From: JBAXAM01 sp964565935
GTDB lineage: Bacteria > Pseudomonadota > Gammaproteobacteria > UBA9339
DNA length: 33,496 bases
Direction of reading: 5' to 3'
NCBI GenBank assembly: GCA_964565935.1
Contig: CAZMGW010000013.1
Location: forward strand, 1 to 33,496
In this document: positions 6,901 to 15,853 of the stretch, piece after piece
Position numbering within the stretch: position 1 is the stretch's first letter
How the letters are laid out: every line of letters begins with the position of its first letter
Made by a program: the position numbers and the translations under genes
The notes under the pieces: generated by a model
Told to the model about the DNA's origin: nothing
Database searches by the model: none
What the model saw: only the letters and a program-made list of their open reading frames with translations

Positions 6901-8098
6901 AAAAGACTTAGCTGATGAGTTGCGTATCAGAGAAGATGTGGTTTATAAAAAAGTAGAGACGATTCTGTTGAAACAAAAAGCAGAAAGCGGACCAAAACGC
7001 CTAAAGAAAGCCACGGTAATTACTGGTGAGTATCTAGAAAATCTTCCTCGTGAACAGTGGTTTGAGATCAGCTTAAGTGATGAGGCAGCCAATCAAGAGT
7101 TGGAGTTGGCGGCTAAGCAGCTGAAGCAGTTGGTAAAAGATCACGATAAAAAACTAGAAAATGAACGTAAAAAACTTACCCAGGGCGACGATTTAGCCCC
7201 AGGGGTATTGAAAGTTGTTAAAGTTTACTTGGCAGTTAAGCGACGCATGCAGGCGGGTGACAAAATGGCCGGACGCCATGGTAATAAAGGCGTTATTTCT
7301 ATTATTGCACCAGTTGAAGACATGCCGTTCCTTGATGATGGAACGCCGGTTGATGTTGTTCTTAATCCCCTTGGCGTACCGTCGCGTATGAACGTCGGTC
7401 AGGTTTTAGAAACCCATTTAGGCTGGGCAGCGAAAGGTCTAGGCTTAAAGATTGGTAAGATGTTAGATGAGCATCGTAAAATAGCCGAGTTGCGCGAATT
7501 TTTACAAAAAGTTTACGATGTTGGTCAGGGGCAAAAAGTTGATTTAGAAAAGCTTACGAACGATGAGATCAAAGTGTTGGCCAACAATTTACGTGGTGGT
7601 GTGCCAATTACTACCCCGGTATTTGATGGCGCAACTGAACAAGAAGTACGAGAAATGTTAAAACTGGCTGAGTTGCCGGAGTCGGGACAAGCGTGGTTGA
7701 CTGATGGTCGTTCTGGTAAGAAGTTTGATCGTCCAGTTACGGTTGGATACATGTACATGCTTAAGTTAAACCATTTGGTAGACGATAAGATGCACGCGCG
7801 TTCTACCGGATCTTATAGTTTAGTAACACAACAACCTCTTGGAGGAAAAGCGCAGTTTGGTGGCCAGCGTTTCGGAGAAATGGAAGTATGGGCGCTTGAG
7901 GCTTATGGAGCTGCATATACTTTACAAGAGATGCTTACTGTTAAATCAGACGATGTTGTGGGTCGTACTAAGGTTTATAAGAATATTATCGATGGTGATC
8001 ACAGTATGGAAGCAGGTATGCCGGAGTCATTTAATGTTCTTATTAAAGAAATAAGATCACTTGGGATCAATATTGAGCTTGAATGTGATGGTGAGTAA
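3959..8098 (+). CDS. rpoB: DNA-directed RNA polymerase subunit beta
   Basis: RpoB (1379 aa; E. coli 1342) forms one pincer of RNA polymerase and much of the active centre. The ATG at 3959 is preferred over the adjacent TTG at 3956 because AGAGGG (3947-3952) is spaced 6 nt from the ATG. The rifampicin pocket reads GSGQLSQFMDQNNPL from residue 527, with Asp536, His546 and Ser551 at the main resistance positions in wild-type form, but Gly529 where E. coli has Ser509. GDKMAGRHGNKG carries active-site lysines K1102 and K1110. The C-terminal clamp-connecting region is complete. rpoC follows after 78 nt. Confidence 0.99.
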   Translation: MNQIQQSKTHGFNRAVLSYTEKKRIRKSFAKHPVTVAPPHLLAIQSDSYHDFLQTGVSPEKLADTGLHAVFKSVFPVVSYVGNAQLDYVSYSLGEPMFDVRECRTRGLTYAVALRIKLRLTIYEKDSAGNKTVKDIKEQEVYICDLPLMTDTGSFVVNGIERVVVSQLHRSPGVFFEHDKGKTHSSGKLLFSARVIPYRGSWLDFEFDPKDCIFVRIDRRRKLPATVLLRSLGFTTEQILDIFFETNTYHLEKEDIILSLSPERLRGELAVVDIKDKTGNVIVEQGRRISQRHVLQMQKANIKTLNVPLEYLLDKIIAKPVIDKKTGEVLAAANAEITAELINKFRKAGVESFETLYVNDLDRGLYISDTLRIDSATTQLEALVEIYRMMRPGEPPTKEAAETLFRNLFFSPERYDLSNVGRMKFNRRLGKPDFKGPGVLSKDDIVDVIKTLISIRDGKGEVDDIDHLGNRRIRSVGEMVENQFRIGLVRVERAVKERLGLADTDNLLPQDLLNAKPIAATIKEFFGSGQLSQFMDQNNPLTAITHKRRISALGPGGLTRERAGFEVRDVHPTHYGRLCPIETPEGPNIGLINSLAIYAKINEYGFIESPYRKVVDGKAIDEIVYLSAIEEGNFYIAQANTTIDKHGNLVDELIPSRYKGEFTLTSAENVNYMDVSPSQIVSVATALIPFLEHDDTSRALMGSNMQRQAVPTIHSEKPLIGTGMEYKVAIDSGVTVVARRDGVVDSVDASRIVVRASEDNRKERTGVEEAGVDIYNLIKYTRSNQNTCISQRPLVEVGDKVAKGDVLADGPSTDLGELALGQNLLVAFMPWNGYNFEDSIVISERLVQEERFTTVHIQELSCVARDTKLGPEEITADIPNVGESSLAKLDACGIVHIGAEVVAGDILVGKVTQKGETQLTPEEKLLRAIFGEKASDVKDTSLRVPSGTSGTVIDVQVFTRDGVEKDERAKNIEKAALAKIKKDLADELRIREDVVYKKVETILLKQKAESGPKRLKKATVITGEYLENLPREQWFEISLSDEAANQELELAAKQLKQLVKDHDKKLENERKKLTQGDDLAPGVLKVVKVYLAVKRRMQAGDKMAGRHGNKGVISIIAPVEDMPFLDDGTPVDVVLNPLGVPSRMNVGQVLETHLGWAAKGLGLKIGKMLDEHRKIAELREFLQKVYDVGQGQKVDLEKLTNDEIKVLANNLRGGVPITTPVFDGATEQEVREMLKLAELPESGQAWLTDGRSGKKFDRPVTVGYMYMLKLNHLVDDKMHARSTGSYSLVTQQPLGGKAQFGGQRFGEMEVWALEAYGAAYTLQEMLTVKSDDVVGRTKVYKNIIDGDHSMEAGMPESFNVLIKEIRSLGINIELECDGE

Positions 8099-8176
8099 GG
8101 GGTGCGGATTTAAATCCATTGAGCTTTAAGATGGGGATGAAATTCGGAGAAGTTAAATTTTATTGAGGGTTGTAAT

Positions 8177-11100
8177 TTGAGAGATCTACTTAACTTAGTA
8201 AAAAAAGGCCAGCTCGAAGAGTTTGATGCTATTCGTATCGGGCTTGCATCGCCTGACACAATTCGTTCATGGTCCTTCGGCGAAGTAAAAAAACCAGAAA
8301 CCATCAATTATCGAACTTTTAAACCAGAGCGTGATGGCTTGTTTTGCGCCAAAATTTTCGGTCCGACCAAAGACTACGAATGTTTATGCGGCAAATATAA
8401 GCGCTTAAAACATCGTGGTGTGATTTGTGAAAAATGTGGTGTTGAAGTAACAGTTTCGCGTGTACGTCGTGAGCGTATGGGGCATATTGAGCTTGCTTGT
8501 CCAGTCGCGCATATATGGTATTTAAAATCTTTACCATCCCGTATTGGTATGCTGCTTGATATAAGTTTGCGTGATATCGAGCGTATTCTTTATTTCGAGT
8601 CATTTGTTGTTGTTAATCCAGGAATGACCCCATTAACAAAAGGTCAGCTGCTTTCTGATGAGACTTATCAAGAGGCTTTAGAGGAATATGGCAATGATTT
8701 TGAAGCGATGATGGGAGCTGAAGCGATTCAGCGTATCTTGCAAGAAATAGATTTTGCCGCGCAAATTGAAGAATTGCGCACTGATTTGGCCAAAACAAAT
8801 TCTAGCACCAAATTCAAAAAAATTAGCAAAAGATTGCGTGTGCTTGAAGCATTCCAAGAATCAAAAAATAAGCCTGAGTGGATGATTTTGACAGTATTGC
8901 CGGTGTTGCCACCAGATTTGCGCCCATTGGTGCCACTTGATGGTGGTAGATTTGCTACCTCAGATCTCAACGATTTGTATCGAAGGGTAATCAATCGTAA
9001 TAACCGTCTCAAGCGACTTTTAGATTTAAATGCACCAGATATTATCGTGCGCAACGAAAAGCGTATGCTGCAAGAGTCAGTTGACGCCTTATTGGATAAT
9101 GGTCGTCGTGGTAGAGCTATCACTGGCGCCAACAAGCGTCCGTTAAAATCTTTAGCTGACATGATCAAAGGAAAGCAGGGACGTTTCCGTCAAAATCTTT
9201 TGGGTAAGCGAGTCGACTATTCTGGGCGTTCAGTAATTGTTGTTGGACCAACATTAAAGTTGCATCAATGTGGCTTACCAAAGAAAATGGCGCTGGAGTT
9301 ATTTAAGCCATTTATTTACAGTAAATTACAATTTAGAGGGCTTGCTACTACAATTAAAGCTGCGAAAAAAATGGTGGAAAACGAAGGGCCAGAGGTTTGG
9401 GATATTTTAGAAGATGTAATTCGTGAACACCCAGTGCTTTTGAATCGTGCTCCAACCCTGCATCGTCTTGGTATACAAGCGTTTGAACCGCTGTTGATAG
9501 AAGGTAAAGCCATTCAGTTACATCCGCTCGTATGCACAGCCTATAACGCTGACTTTGACGGTGACCAAATGGCGGTGCACGTACCCTTGACAATTGAAGC
9601 ACAAATTGAAGCGCGTGCGTTGATGATGTCGACCAATAATATTCTTTCACCAGCAAATGGTGATCCGGTCATTGTCCCAACTCAAGACGTGGTTTTGGGA
9701 TTGTATTACATGACTCGAGAAAAAATTAATGCATTTCATGAAGGCGCAATATTTTCTGATATTACCGAGGCATTGCGCGCCTATGAGACTAATAACGTAT
9801 CGTTACATGCGAGAGTGAAAGTGCGTCTTAAAGAGGTTTCTTTTGATGACCACGGCAAGCGTTGTGAAAGCACTAAAATAGTTGAAACAACAGTTGGTAG
9901 AATACTGCTGTGGAATATTGTTCCTGAAGGGCTGCCATTTAAATTGATTGATAGGCCTCTTACCAAGAAAGCAGTATCAAGCTTGCTTAACAACTGCTAT
10001 CGTACTTTGGGAACAAAGGCTACGGTAATTTTTGCTGATCAATTAATGTACACTGGCTACAAATATGCAACGTATTCTGCAATTTCAATCTGTCTTGACG
10101 ACTTGGTTGTTCCTGAAGAAAAACAGAGCATTATCGCCAAAGCCGAAGCTGAAGTTGTGGAGATTGAAAAGCAATATGCTTCAGGGTTAGTTACCCATGG
10201 AGAGCGCTATAATAAAATAGTTGATATTTGGTCTCGAGCCAATGATCAAGTTGCCAAGGCAATGATGGGAAATCTATCAAGCGAAATGGTTACCGACAGC
10301 AAGGGTAAAAGCGTCAAGCAAGACTCGTTTAATTCCATTTTTATGATGGCTGATTCTGGAGCCAGAGGTTCGGCTGCTCAGATTAGACAATTAGCTGGTA
10401 TGCGTGGTTTGATGACCAAGCCTGATGGTACGATTATCGAGACACCAATTACTGCAAACTTCCGCGAAGGTTTAAGTGTATTGCAGTACTTTATTTCGAC
10501 ACACGGTGCGCGTAAAGGTTTGGCTGATACAGCTTTAAAAACCGCGAACTCTGGGTATTTAACTAGACGTTTAGTTGATGTTGCCCAAGACGTGGTAGTT
10601 AGAGAATTTGATTGTGGTACTGACCATTGTATCGTTATGAAACCACTGATTGAAGGTGGCGATGTTGTTGAGTCACTACATGAGCGTGTGCTTGGTCGCG
10701 TTACCGCAGAAGAAGTTATTGATCCGATAAGGGGCAATGTGCTAATTCCAGATAATACATTGCTCGATGAGGCTATGGTTGAGATTATTGAAGAGCATAG
10801 TATCGATCAAGTTAAAGTACGTTCACCAATTACTTGTAACACCTTATACGGGGTTTGTGCGATGTGTTATGGTCGCGATCTGGCCCGTGGGCACTTAGTT
10901 AATATTGGTGAAGCGGTTGGAATTATGGCCGCACAGTCGATTGGTGAGCCGGGAACGCAGCTAACCATGCGTACGTTCCACATTGGTGGCGCAGCTTCGC
11001 GTGCCACGGCAGTCAATAGTGTTCAAGTTAAGTCCGGTGGAAATGTAAAATTGCATAACATGAAAACGGTTCGTCACCCTAACGGCAATTTAATTGCAGT

Positions 11101-12406
11101 TTCGCGTTCTGGCGAAGTGGCAGTTGTTGATAGTAGTGGTCGTGAGCGAGAACGCTATAAAGTTCCGTACGGCGCGGTGCTAACAATTAACGAGGGGAAT
11201 GTTTGTAATTCTGGTCAAACAATTGCGCAGTGGGATCCACATACGCATCCAATTATTACTGAAGTTGCAGGGGCGGTTAGGTTTGTTGACTTGGTCGAAG
11301 GCGTGAGCATGCGACGCCAAACTGATGAGCTTACTGGTTTAAGCACTATTGTTGTTATTGGATCTACGCAACGTAGTGGTGTTACCAAAGAATTACGCCC
11401 AATGGTTAAGCTGGTAGATAAAAAAGGCAAAGAGTTGTGTTTAAGCGGCACTAATATGCCAGCGCATTATTTCCTGCCAAGTGGTGCGATTTTGCATATT
11501 GAAGATGGCTCATCAATTGATGTTGGTGATGTTGTTGCTCGTATTCCACAAGAAATTTCGAAAACTCGTGATATTACTGGAGGTTTGCCTCGTGTTGCTG
11601 ATTTGTTTGAGGCAAGAAAACCAAAAGAGCCCGCATTGTTGGCTGAGATCTCAGGGGTTGTAAGTTTTGGCAAAGAAACTAAAGGCAAGCGACGCCTGGT
11701 GATTACGGCTCCAAATGGCGAAATTCATGAGGAACTGATCAATAAATGGCGTCATGTTAGTGTATTTGAAGGGGAACATGTAGAAAAGGGAGAAACGATT
11801 TCTGACGGCCCATCTGATCCACAAGACATTTTGCGATTGCTGGGTGTAAATGCTTTGGCCGGATATATTGTTAATGAGGTGCAAGAGGTTTACCGTTTAC
11901 AAGGTGTAAAAATTAATGATAAACACATTGAGATTATTTTACGCCAGATGTTGCGTAAAGTTATAATTACTGAGCCGGGTGATACTAAGTTTTTAAAAGG
12001 AGAGCAAGCCGACAAAGCGGTGGTTATTGAAGAGAATCAGGCTATATCTGAGCAGAAAAGCAGGCCAGCACAGTTCGAGTTGTTATTGCTGGGTATTACC
12101 AAGGCCTCGCTTGCTACCGAATCATTCTTTTCTGCGGCTTCATTCCAAGAAACCACTAGGGTGCTTACTGAGGCCTCAGTTACCGGTAAATGTGACCATT
12201 TGCGCGGGTTAAAAGAGAATGTGATTGTTGGACGTCTGATTTCTGCTGGAACTGGCTACGCTTATCATGCTGAGCGCCAGAAGCAGCGTCAGGTGGAGAT
12301 TAAAACCGAAGAGATGCTTGAAGCTGAAGCGTTAATGGTTGCTAAGAAGGCAGAGCAGGCGCTAAGCGAGGCCTTAAAGTCTTCTGAGGCAGAGAAGCAG
12401 GGATAA
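8177..12406 (+). CDS. rpoC: DNA-directed RNA polymerase subunit beta-prime
   Basis: This 1409-residue catalytic subunit has the zinc-binding zipper C69, C71, C84, C87 and the metal-chelating NADFDGD at 457-463 (Asp 459, 461, 463). The bridge-helix/trigger-loop region includes ITANFREGLSVLQYF and GTQLTMRTFHIGG, and the second zinc cluster lies around CGTDHC and CNTLYGVCAMC. The start is UUG at 8177: GAGGG (8165-8169) is 7 nt upstream, the residues RDLLNLVKK match the family N-terminus, and no ATG or GTG is suitably placed. The C-terminus ends in a lysine/glutamate-rich tail. Confidence 0.98.
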   Translation: MRDLLNLVKKGQLEEFDAIRIGLASPDTIRSWSFGEVKKPETINYRTFKPERDGLFCAKIFGPTKDYECLCGKYKRLKHRGVICEKCGVEVTVSRVRRERMGHIELACPVAHIWYLKSLPSRIGMLLDISLRDIERILYFESFVVVNPGMTPLTKGQLLSDETYQEALEEYGNDFEAMMGAEAIQRILQEIDFAAQIEELRTDLAKTNSSTKFKKISKRLRVLEAFQESKNKPEWMILTVLPVLPPDLRPLVPLDGGRFATSDLNDLYRRVINRNNRLKRLLDLNAPDIIVRNEKRMLQESVDALLDNGRRGRAITGANKRPLKSLADMIKGKQGRFRQNLLGKRVDYSGRSVIVVGPTLKLHQCGLPKKMALELFKPFIYSKLQFRGLATTIKAAKKMVENEGPEVWDILEDVIREHPVLLNRAPTLHRLGIQAFEPLLIEGKAIQLHPLVCTAYNADFDGDQMAVHVPLTIEAQIEARALMMSTNNILSPANGDPVIVPTQDVVLGLYYMTREKINAFHEGAIFSDITEALRAYETNNVSLHARVKVRLKEVSFDDHGKRCESTKIVETTVGRILLWNIVPEGLPFKLIDRPLTKKAVSSLLNNCYRTLGTKATVIFADQLMYTGYKYATYSAISICLDDLVVPEEKQSIIAKAEAEVVEIEKQYASGLVTHGERYNKIVDIWSRANDQVAKAMMGNLSSEMVTDSKGKSVKQDSFNSIFMMADSGARGSAAQIRQLAGMRGLMTKPDGTIIETPITANFREGLSVLQYFISTHGARKGLADTALKTANSGYLTRRLVDVAQDVVVREFDCGTDHCIVMKPLIEGGDVVESLHERVLGRVTAEEVIDPIRGNVLIPDNTLLDEAMVEIIEEHSIDQVKVRSPITCNTLYGVCAMCYGRDLARGHLVNIGEAVGIMAAQSIGEPGTQLTMRTFHIGGAASRATAVNSVQVKSGGNVKLHNMKTVRHPNGNLIAVSRSGEVAVVDSSGRERERYKVPYGAVLTINEGNVCNSGQTIAQWDPHTHPIITEVAGAVRFVDLVEGVSMRRQTDELTGLSTIVVIGSTQRSGVTKELRPMVKLVDKKGKELCLSGTNMPAHYFLPSGAILHIEDGSSIDVGDVVARIPQEISKTRDITGGLPRVADLFEARKPKEPALLAEISGVVSFGKETKGKRRLVITAPNGEIHEELINKWRHVSVFEGEHVEKGETISDGPSDPQDILRLLGVNALAGYIVNEVQEVYRLQGVKINDKHIEIILRQMLRKVIITEPGDTKFLKGEQADKAVVIEENQAISEQKSRPAQFELLLLGITKASLATESFFSAASFQETTRVLTEASVTGKCDHLRGLKENVIVGRLISAGTGYAYHAERQKQRQVEIKTEEMLEAEALMVAKKAEQALSEALKSSEAEKQG

Positions 12407-12438
12407 AAGAGGTATTGATTAATATTTTGTGTTTACCC

Positions 12439-12467
12439 TTGACAGGGCTTGTTTGGCTAATTAGAAT
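12439..12467 (+). promoter_or_regulatory. Sigma-70 promoter of the str genes (rpsL-rpsG-fusA-tuf)
   Basis: A perfect -35 box TTGACA (12439-12444) is separated by 17 nt from TAGAAT (12462-12467), which matches the -10 consensus at five of six positions. The predicted start is near 12474, giving a leader of about 170 nt before rpsL. This is the best promoter in the window. Its start region overlaps the hairpin at 12470-12507. Confidence 0.85.
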
Positions 12468-12469
12468 CG

Positions 12470-12507
12470 CCCTCCATCCCAGAATACCTGGGTAAGAGGG
12501 ACTTTTT
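12470..12507 (+). terminator. Hairpin with T-run between rpoC and rpsL
   Basis: CCCTC (12470-12474) pairs with GAGGG (12496-12500), and inside it CCCAG (12478-12482) pairs with CTGGG (12488-12492). ACTTTTT follows. It is a credible intrinsic terminator for rpoBC transcripts. Because the rpsL promoter would start transcription at about 12474, new str mRNA would begin inside the hairpin and largely escape it. Confidence 0.65.
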
Positions 12508-12644
12508 AGTAAATTGATTTTATTGATAACTTTTGTATAGAAAAATCAGCAATACAGTCGTTTCTAAAAGTTGTTCAATGAGTAAGAAATCAATGTGTTA
12601 AATAAGCGGATAATTTTTATTTTGTTTTACTTGATTATAAAATT

Positions 12645-13019
12645 ATGGCTACTGCAAATCAATTAATAAAAAAACCAAGAAAGCTAAGAACTTGGAAAAA
12701 TTCTGTGCCAGCGTTAGCTGCGTGCCCACAAAAACGCGGAGTTTGTATACGTGTTTACACGATCACTCCTAAAAAACCAAACTCAGCTCTGCGTAAAGTT
12801 GCGCGTGTGCGTTTGACCAATGGAATGGAAGTGACTACCTATATTGGTGGTGAAGGGCATAATCTGCAAGAGCACTCAGTAGTATTGATTCGTGGTGGTC
12901 GTGTTAAAGACTTGCCAGGTGTGCGTTATCATATCGTTCGTGGAAGTCTTGATACCACCGGTGTTGATGGTCGAAAGCAGGGAAGATCAAAATATGGAGC
13001 TAAGAGACCAAAAAAATAA
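12645..13019 (+). CDS. rpsL: 30S ribosomal protein S12
   Basis: S12 (124 aa) sits at the decoding centre and controls accuracy. The highly conserved TPKKPNSALRKVARVRL is present with Lys43 (Lys42 of the mature E. coli numbering), as is GGRVKDLPGVRYH with its Lys; both are the streptomycin-sensitive form. The C-terminal KQGRSKYGAKRPKK is complete. The preceding bases (GATTATAAAATT) hold no Shine-Dalgarno. It is the first gene behind the promoter at 12439-12467. Confidence 0.98.
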   Translation: MATANQLIKKPRKLRTWKNSVPALAACPQKRGVCIRVYTITPKKPNSALRKVARVRLTNGMEVTTYIGGEGHNLQEHSVVLIRGGRVKDLPGVRYHIVRGSLDTTGVDGRKQGRSKYGAKRPKK

Positions 13020-13174
13020 CTAGTAGTGGATATTTTTTTGTGTGCTTTAGTTTTAAGTGGTTTCTTGGTTTTAAGTTATTTTTTGTGGTTTGTCACGAAA
13101 GTAAATTAGCTGATTCTGATGGTTTGTTCGTCAGGCAAGATAAAACAGTTTGATTCTTAATTTAGTTGAAATTT

Positions 13175-13684
13175 ATGGCTAGAAGAAAAGCAGCAGCAAA
13201 GAGAGAAATTTTACCAGATCCATTATTTGGTGGTAGGTTGTTAGCCAAATTTATGAATATTGTGATGCGCCGTGGTAAAAAATCGGTTGCCGAAAAAATC
13301 GTTTATAGTTCTTTACAAACAATTGTCGAGCGTAAAGGTGGCAAAGAAGGAAGTATTTTTTCCAATGAGAGTGCTCGCAAAACAGCGCTTGAGTTGTTTG
13401 AAAAAGCATTGGATGCATTAAAACCAACTGTTGAGGTTAGGTCTCGTAGAGTTGGTGGTGCAACCTATCAGATTCCTGTTGAAGTTAGACCAGACAGAAA
13501 AATTGCTTTAGCCATGCGCTGGTTGGTAGACGCCGCTCTTTCACGCGGTGAAAAAGATATGTCCTCTCGCCTTGCCAATGAGATGTTGGATGCGCTTGAA
13601 GGAAAAGGCGGTGCAGTTAAAAAGAGAGAAGATGTTCATAAAATGGCAAAAGCAAACCAAGCTTTTGCTCATTATAGGTGGTAA
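13175..13684 (+). CDS. rpsG: 30S ribosomal protein S7
   Basis: S7 (169 aa) initiates assembly of the 30S head and lines the E-site. The start is the ATG at 13175 (MARRKAAAKREILPD); an in-frame TTG three codons earlier has no supporting signal. The core motifs VRSRRVGGATYQIPVEVRP and the C-terminal ANQAFAHYRW are present. Compared with E. coli there is an insertion of roughly a dozen residues (around GGKEGSIFSNES) between the first helices. No Shine-Dalgarno is visible. The 155-nt spacer from rpsL is T-rich and holds nothing else I can name. fusA follows after 9 nt. Confidence 0.97.
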   Translation: MARRKAAAKREILPDPLFGGRLLAKFMNIVMRRGKKSVAEKIVYSSLQTIVERKGGKEGSIFSNESARKTALELFEKALDALKPTVEVRSRRVGGATYQIPVEVRPDRKIALAMRWLVDAALSRGEKDMSSRLANEMLDALEGKGGAVKKREDVHKMAKANQAFAHYRW

Positions 13685-13693
13685 TAAAAAATC

Positions 13694-15784
13694 ATGTCGC
13701 GTACACATCCATTAAAATATTATAGAAACATCGGCATCACTGCTCACATTGATGCTGGCAAAACTACTACTACAGAACGTGTGTTATTTTACACCGGTGT
13801 TTCGCATAAAATGGGTGAAGTGCATGAAGGAACCACCGTCATGGATTGGATGGAGCAAGAACGCGAGCGTGGCATTACGATTACATCTGCAGCGACTACA
13901 TGTCGTTGGAGCGGAATGAGTAAGCAATATCCTGAGCATCGTATTAATATCATTGATACCCCGGGACATGTTGATTTTACTATTGAAGTTGAGCGTTCAT
14001 TGCGTGTGCTTGATGGTGCCGTGGTTGTGTTTTGCGCTGTTGGTGGTGTCGAACCGCAATCAGAAACAGTATGGCGCCAAGCTAATAAATATAAAGTTCC
14101 TCGAATTTGTTTTGTTAATAAAATGGATCGTGCTGGAGCCGATTTCTTTCGAGTAGTAAAACAAATTCGCGAGCGCTTGGGTGCCGATCCCGCAATCATG
14201 CAGGTTCCAATTGACAAAGAAGAAAATTTTAAAGGCGTAATAGATCTAGTTATTATGCGCGCCATTTATTGGAATGAAGAAGATAAAGGGATGACGTATA
14301 AAGAAGAAAAAATCCCTGACGATTTGCAGACTATTTGTGACGAATGGCACGAAAAAATAGTTGAGCAAGCAGCCGAAGCAGACGAAGAATTGATGCACAA
14401 ATATTTAGAGGGTAAAAAATTAAATGTAGAGGAAATTAGAGCTGGTATTAGAAAACGCACTATTGCTAACGAAATTGTCCCGGTGTTTTGTGGATCAGCA
14501 TTCAAAAACAAGGGCGTACAAGCAATGTTAGATGCGGTTATTGATTATTTGCCCGCACCAAATGAAATCGCAGCAATCAAAGGAATCCTTGAAGACGGCA
14601 CTGAGGCGATTCGTAAATCCTCAGATGAAGAGCCGTTTTCTGCATTAGCCTTTAAAATTGCTACGGATCCGTTTGTTGGAGCATTGACATTTTTTAGAGT
14701 TTACTCTGGAGTTTTATGCTCAGGGGATAGTGTTTATAACCCAGTAAAATTTAAAAAAGAGCGAATTGGCCGTATTGTGCAAATGCACGCAGATACACGT
14801 TTAGAAATCAAAGAAGTTTATGCTGGTGATATTGCTGCAGCTATTGGTTTAAAGAATGTTACTACAGGTGATACTCTTTGCGATGAGGACGATATTATAA
14901 CTTTGGAGCGCATGGAATTTCCAGAGCCTGTTATTTCTGTCGCGGTTGAACCAAAAACTAAAGCTGATCAAGAAAAAATGGGAATTGCTCTCAATAAGCT
15001 TGCTCAAGAAGACCCATCATTTCGTGTTCACACCGATGAGGAATCTGGACAAACAATTATTGAAGGTATGGGCGAGTTGCATTTAGAGATTATTGTTGAT
15101 CGCATGAAGCGTGAATTTAGTGTTGATGCGAATGTTGGTAAGCCACAAGTTGCCTACCGCGAAACTATTCGCAGCGCTGTTGAGCAAGAAGGAAAATATA
15201 TTAAACAGTCCGGTGGTCGCGGTCAGTATGGCCATGTTTGGGTTAAAATTGAACCATTGGCACGTGGGGCTGGATATGAATTTGTTAATGATATTGTTGG
15301 TGGTGTTATCCCTAAAGAGTACATACCGGCGGTTGATAAGGGTGTTAAAGGACAGATGGAAAATGGAGTTATGGCCGGATATCCCGTGGTTGATGTTCGA
15401 GTAACTTTGTTTGATGGTTCTTACCATGATGTTGACTCTAACGAAATGGCGTTTAAAATAGCCGGCTCGATGGCATTTAGGGAAGGCGCTATTAAAGCTA
15501 ACCCAGTTCTTCTAGAGCCGATAATGGCTGTCGAAGTGGTTACGCCTGAGGAATATATGGGTGATGTGGTTGGTGATCTAAGTCGTCGTCGTGGTGTTAT
15601 TCAAGCCATGGATGCTGGCCCATCAGGTAAAATTATTAAAGCAGAAGTTCCTCTTGGTGAGATGTTTGGTTACGCTACGGATGTGCGTTCTATGAGTCAA
15701 GGGCGAGCAACATATACAATGGAATTTGCAAAATATAGCGAAGCACCAGCGAGTGTGGCAGAATCAGTAACCAAGAAAAAATAA
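13694..15784 (+). CDS. fusA: Elongation factor G
   Basis: EF-G (696 aa) is the GTPase that drives translocation of tRNA and mRNA. G-domain motifs are in order: AHIDAGKTTTTER (P-loop), RERGITITSAATTC (switch I), DTPGHVDF (G3), NKMDRAGADF (G4) and CGSAFKNKG (G5). Domain IV carries the family motif SGGRGQYGHVWV, and domain V contains GDLSRRRGVI. Length and motifs are standard for the translocating form. It is the third gene of the str operon, 9 nt after rpsG, without an obvious Shine-Dalgarno. Arginine codons are mainly CGT and CGC, in contrast to the following tuf. Confidence 0.98.
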   Translation: MSRTHPLKYYRNIGITAHIDAGKTTTTERVLFYTGVSHKMGEVHEGTTVMDWMEQERERGITITSAATTCRWSGMSKQYPEHRINIIDTPGHVDFTIEVERSLRVLDGAVVVFCAVGGVEPQSETVWRQANKYKVPRICFVNKMDRAGADFFRVVKQIRERLGADPAIMQVPIDKEENFKGVIDLVIMRAIYWNEEDKGMTYKEEKIPDDLQTICDEWHEKIVEQAAEADEELMHKYLEGKKLNVEEIRAGIRKRTIANEIVPVFCGSAFKNKGVQAMLDAVIDYLPAPNEIAAIKGILEDGTEAIRKSSDEEPFSALAFKIATDPFVGALTFFRVYSGVLCSGDSVYNPVKFKKERIGRIVQMHADTRLEIKEVYAGDIAAAIGLKNVTTGDTLCDEDDIITLERMEFPEPVISVAVEPKTKADQEKMGIALNKLAQEDPSFRVHTDEESGQTIIEGMGELHLEIIVDRMKREFSVDANVGKPQVAYRETIRSAVEQEGKYIKQSGGRGQYGHVWVKIEPLARGAGYEFVNDIVGGVIPKEYIPAVDKGVKGQMENGVMAGYPVVDVRVTLFDGSYHDVDSNEMAFKIAGSMAFREGAIKANPVLLEPIMAVEVVTPEEYMGDVVGDLSRRRGVIQAMDAGPSGKIIKAEVPLGEMFGYATDVRSMSQGRATYTMEFAKYSEAPASVAESVTKKK

Positions 15785-15853
15785 TATAAAACATATTTAG
15801 CCCTAACCCGGCGTAATAATTAATCCTTAAATAGGCAAAATAGGAGTAAAAAA

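Noticed and set aside
13789..14265. A 158-codon open frame on the minus strand inside fusA
   Set aside because: It lies entirely antisense to conserved EF-G G-domain sequence and has no recognisable product or start signal.
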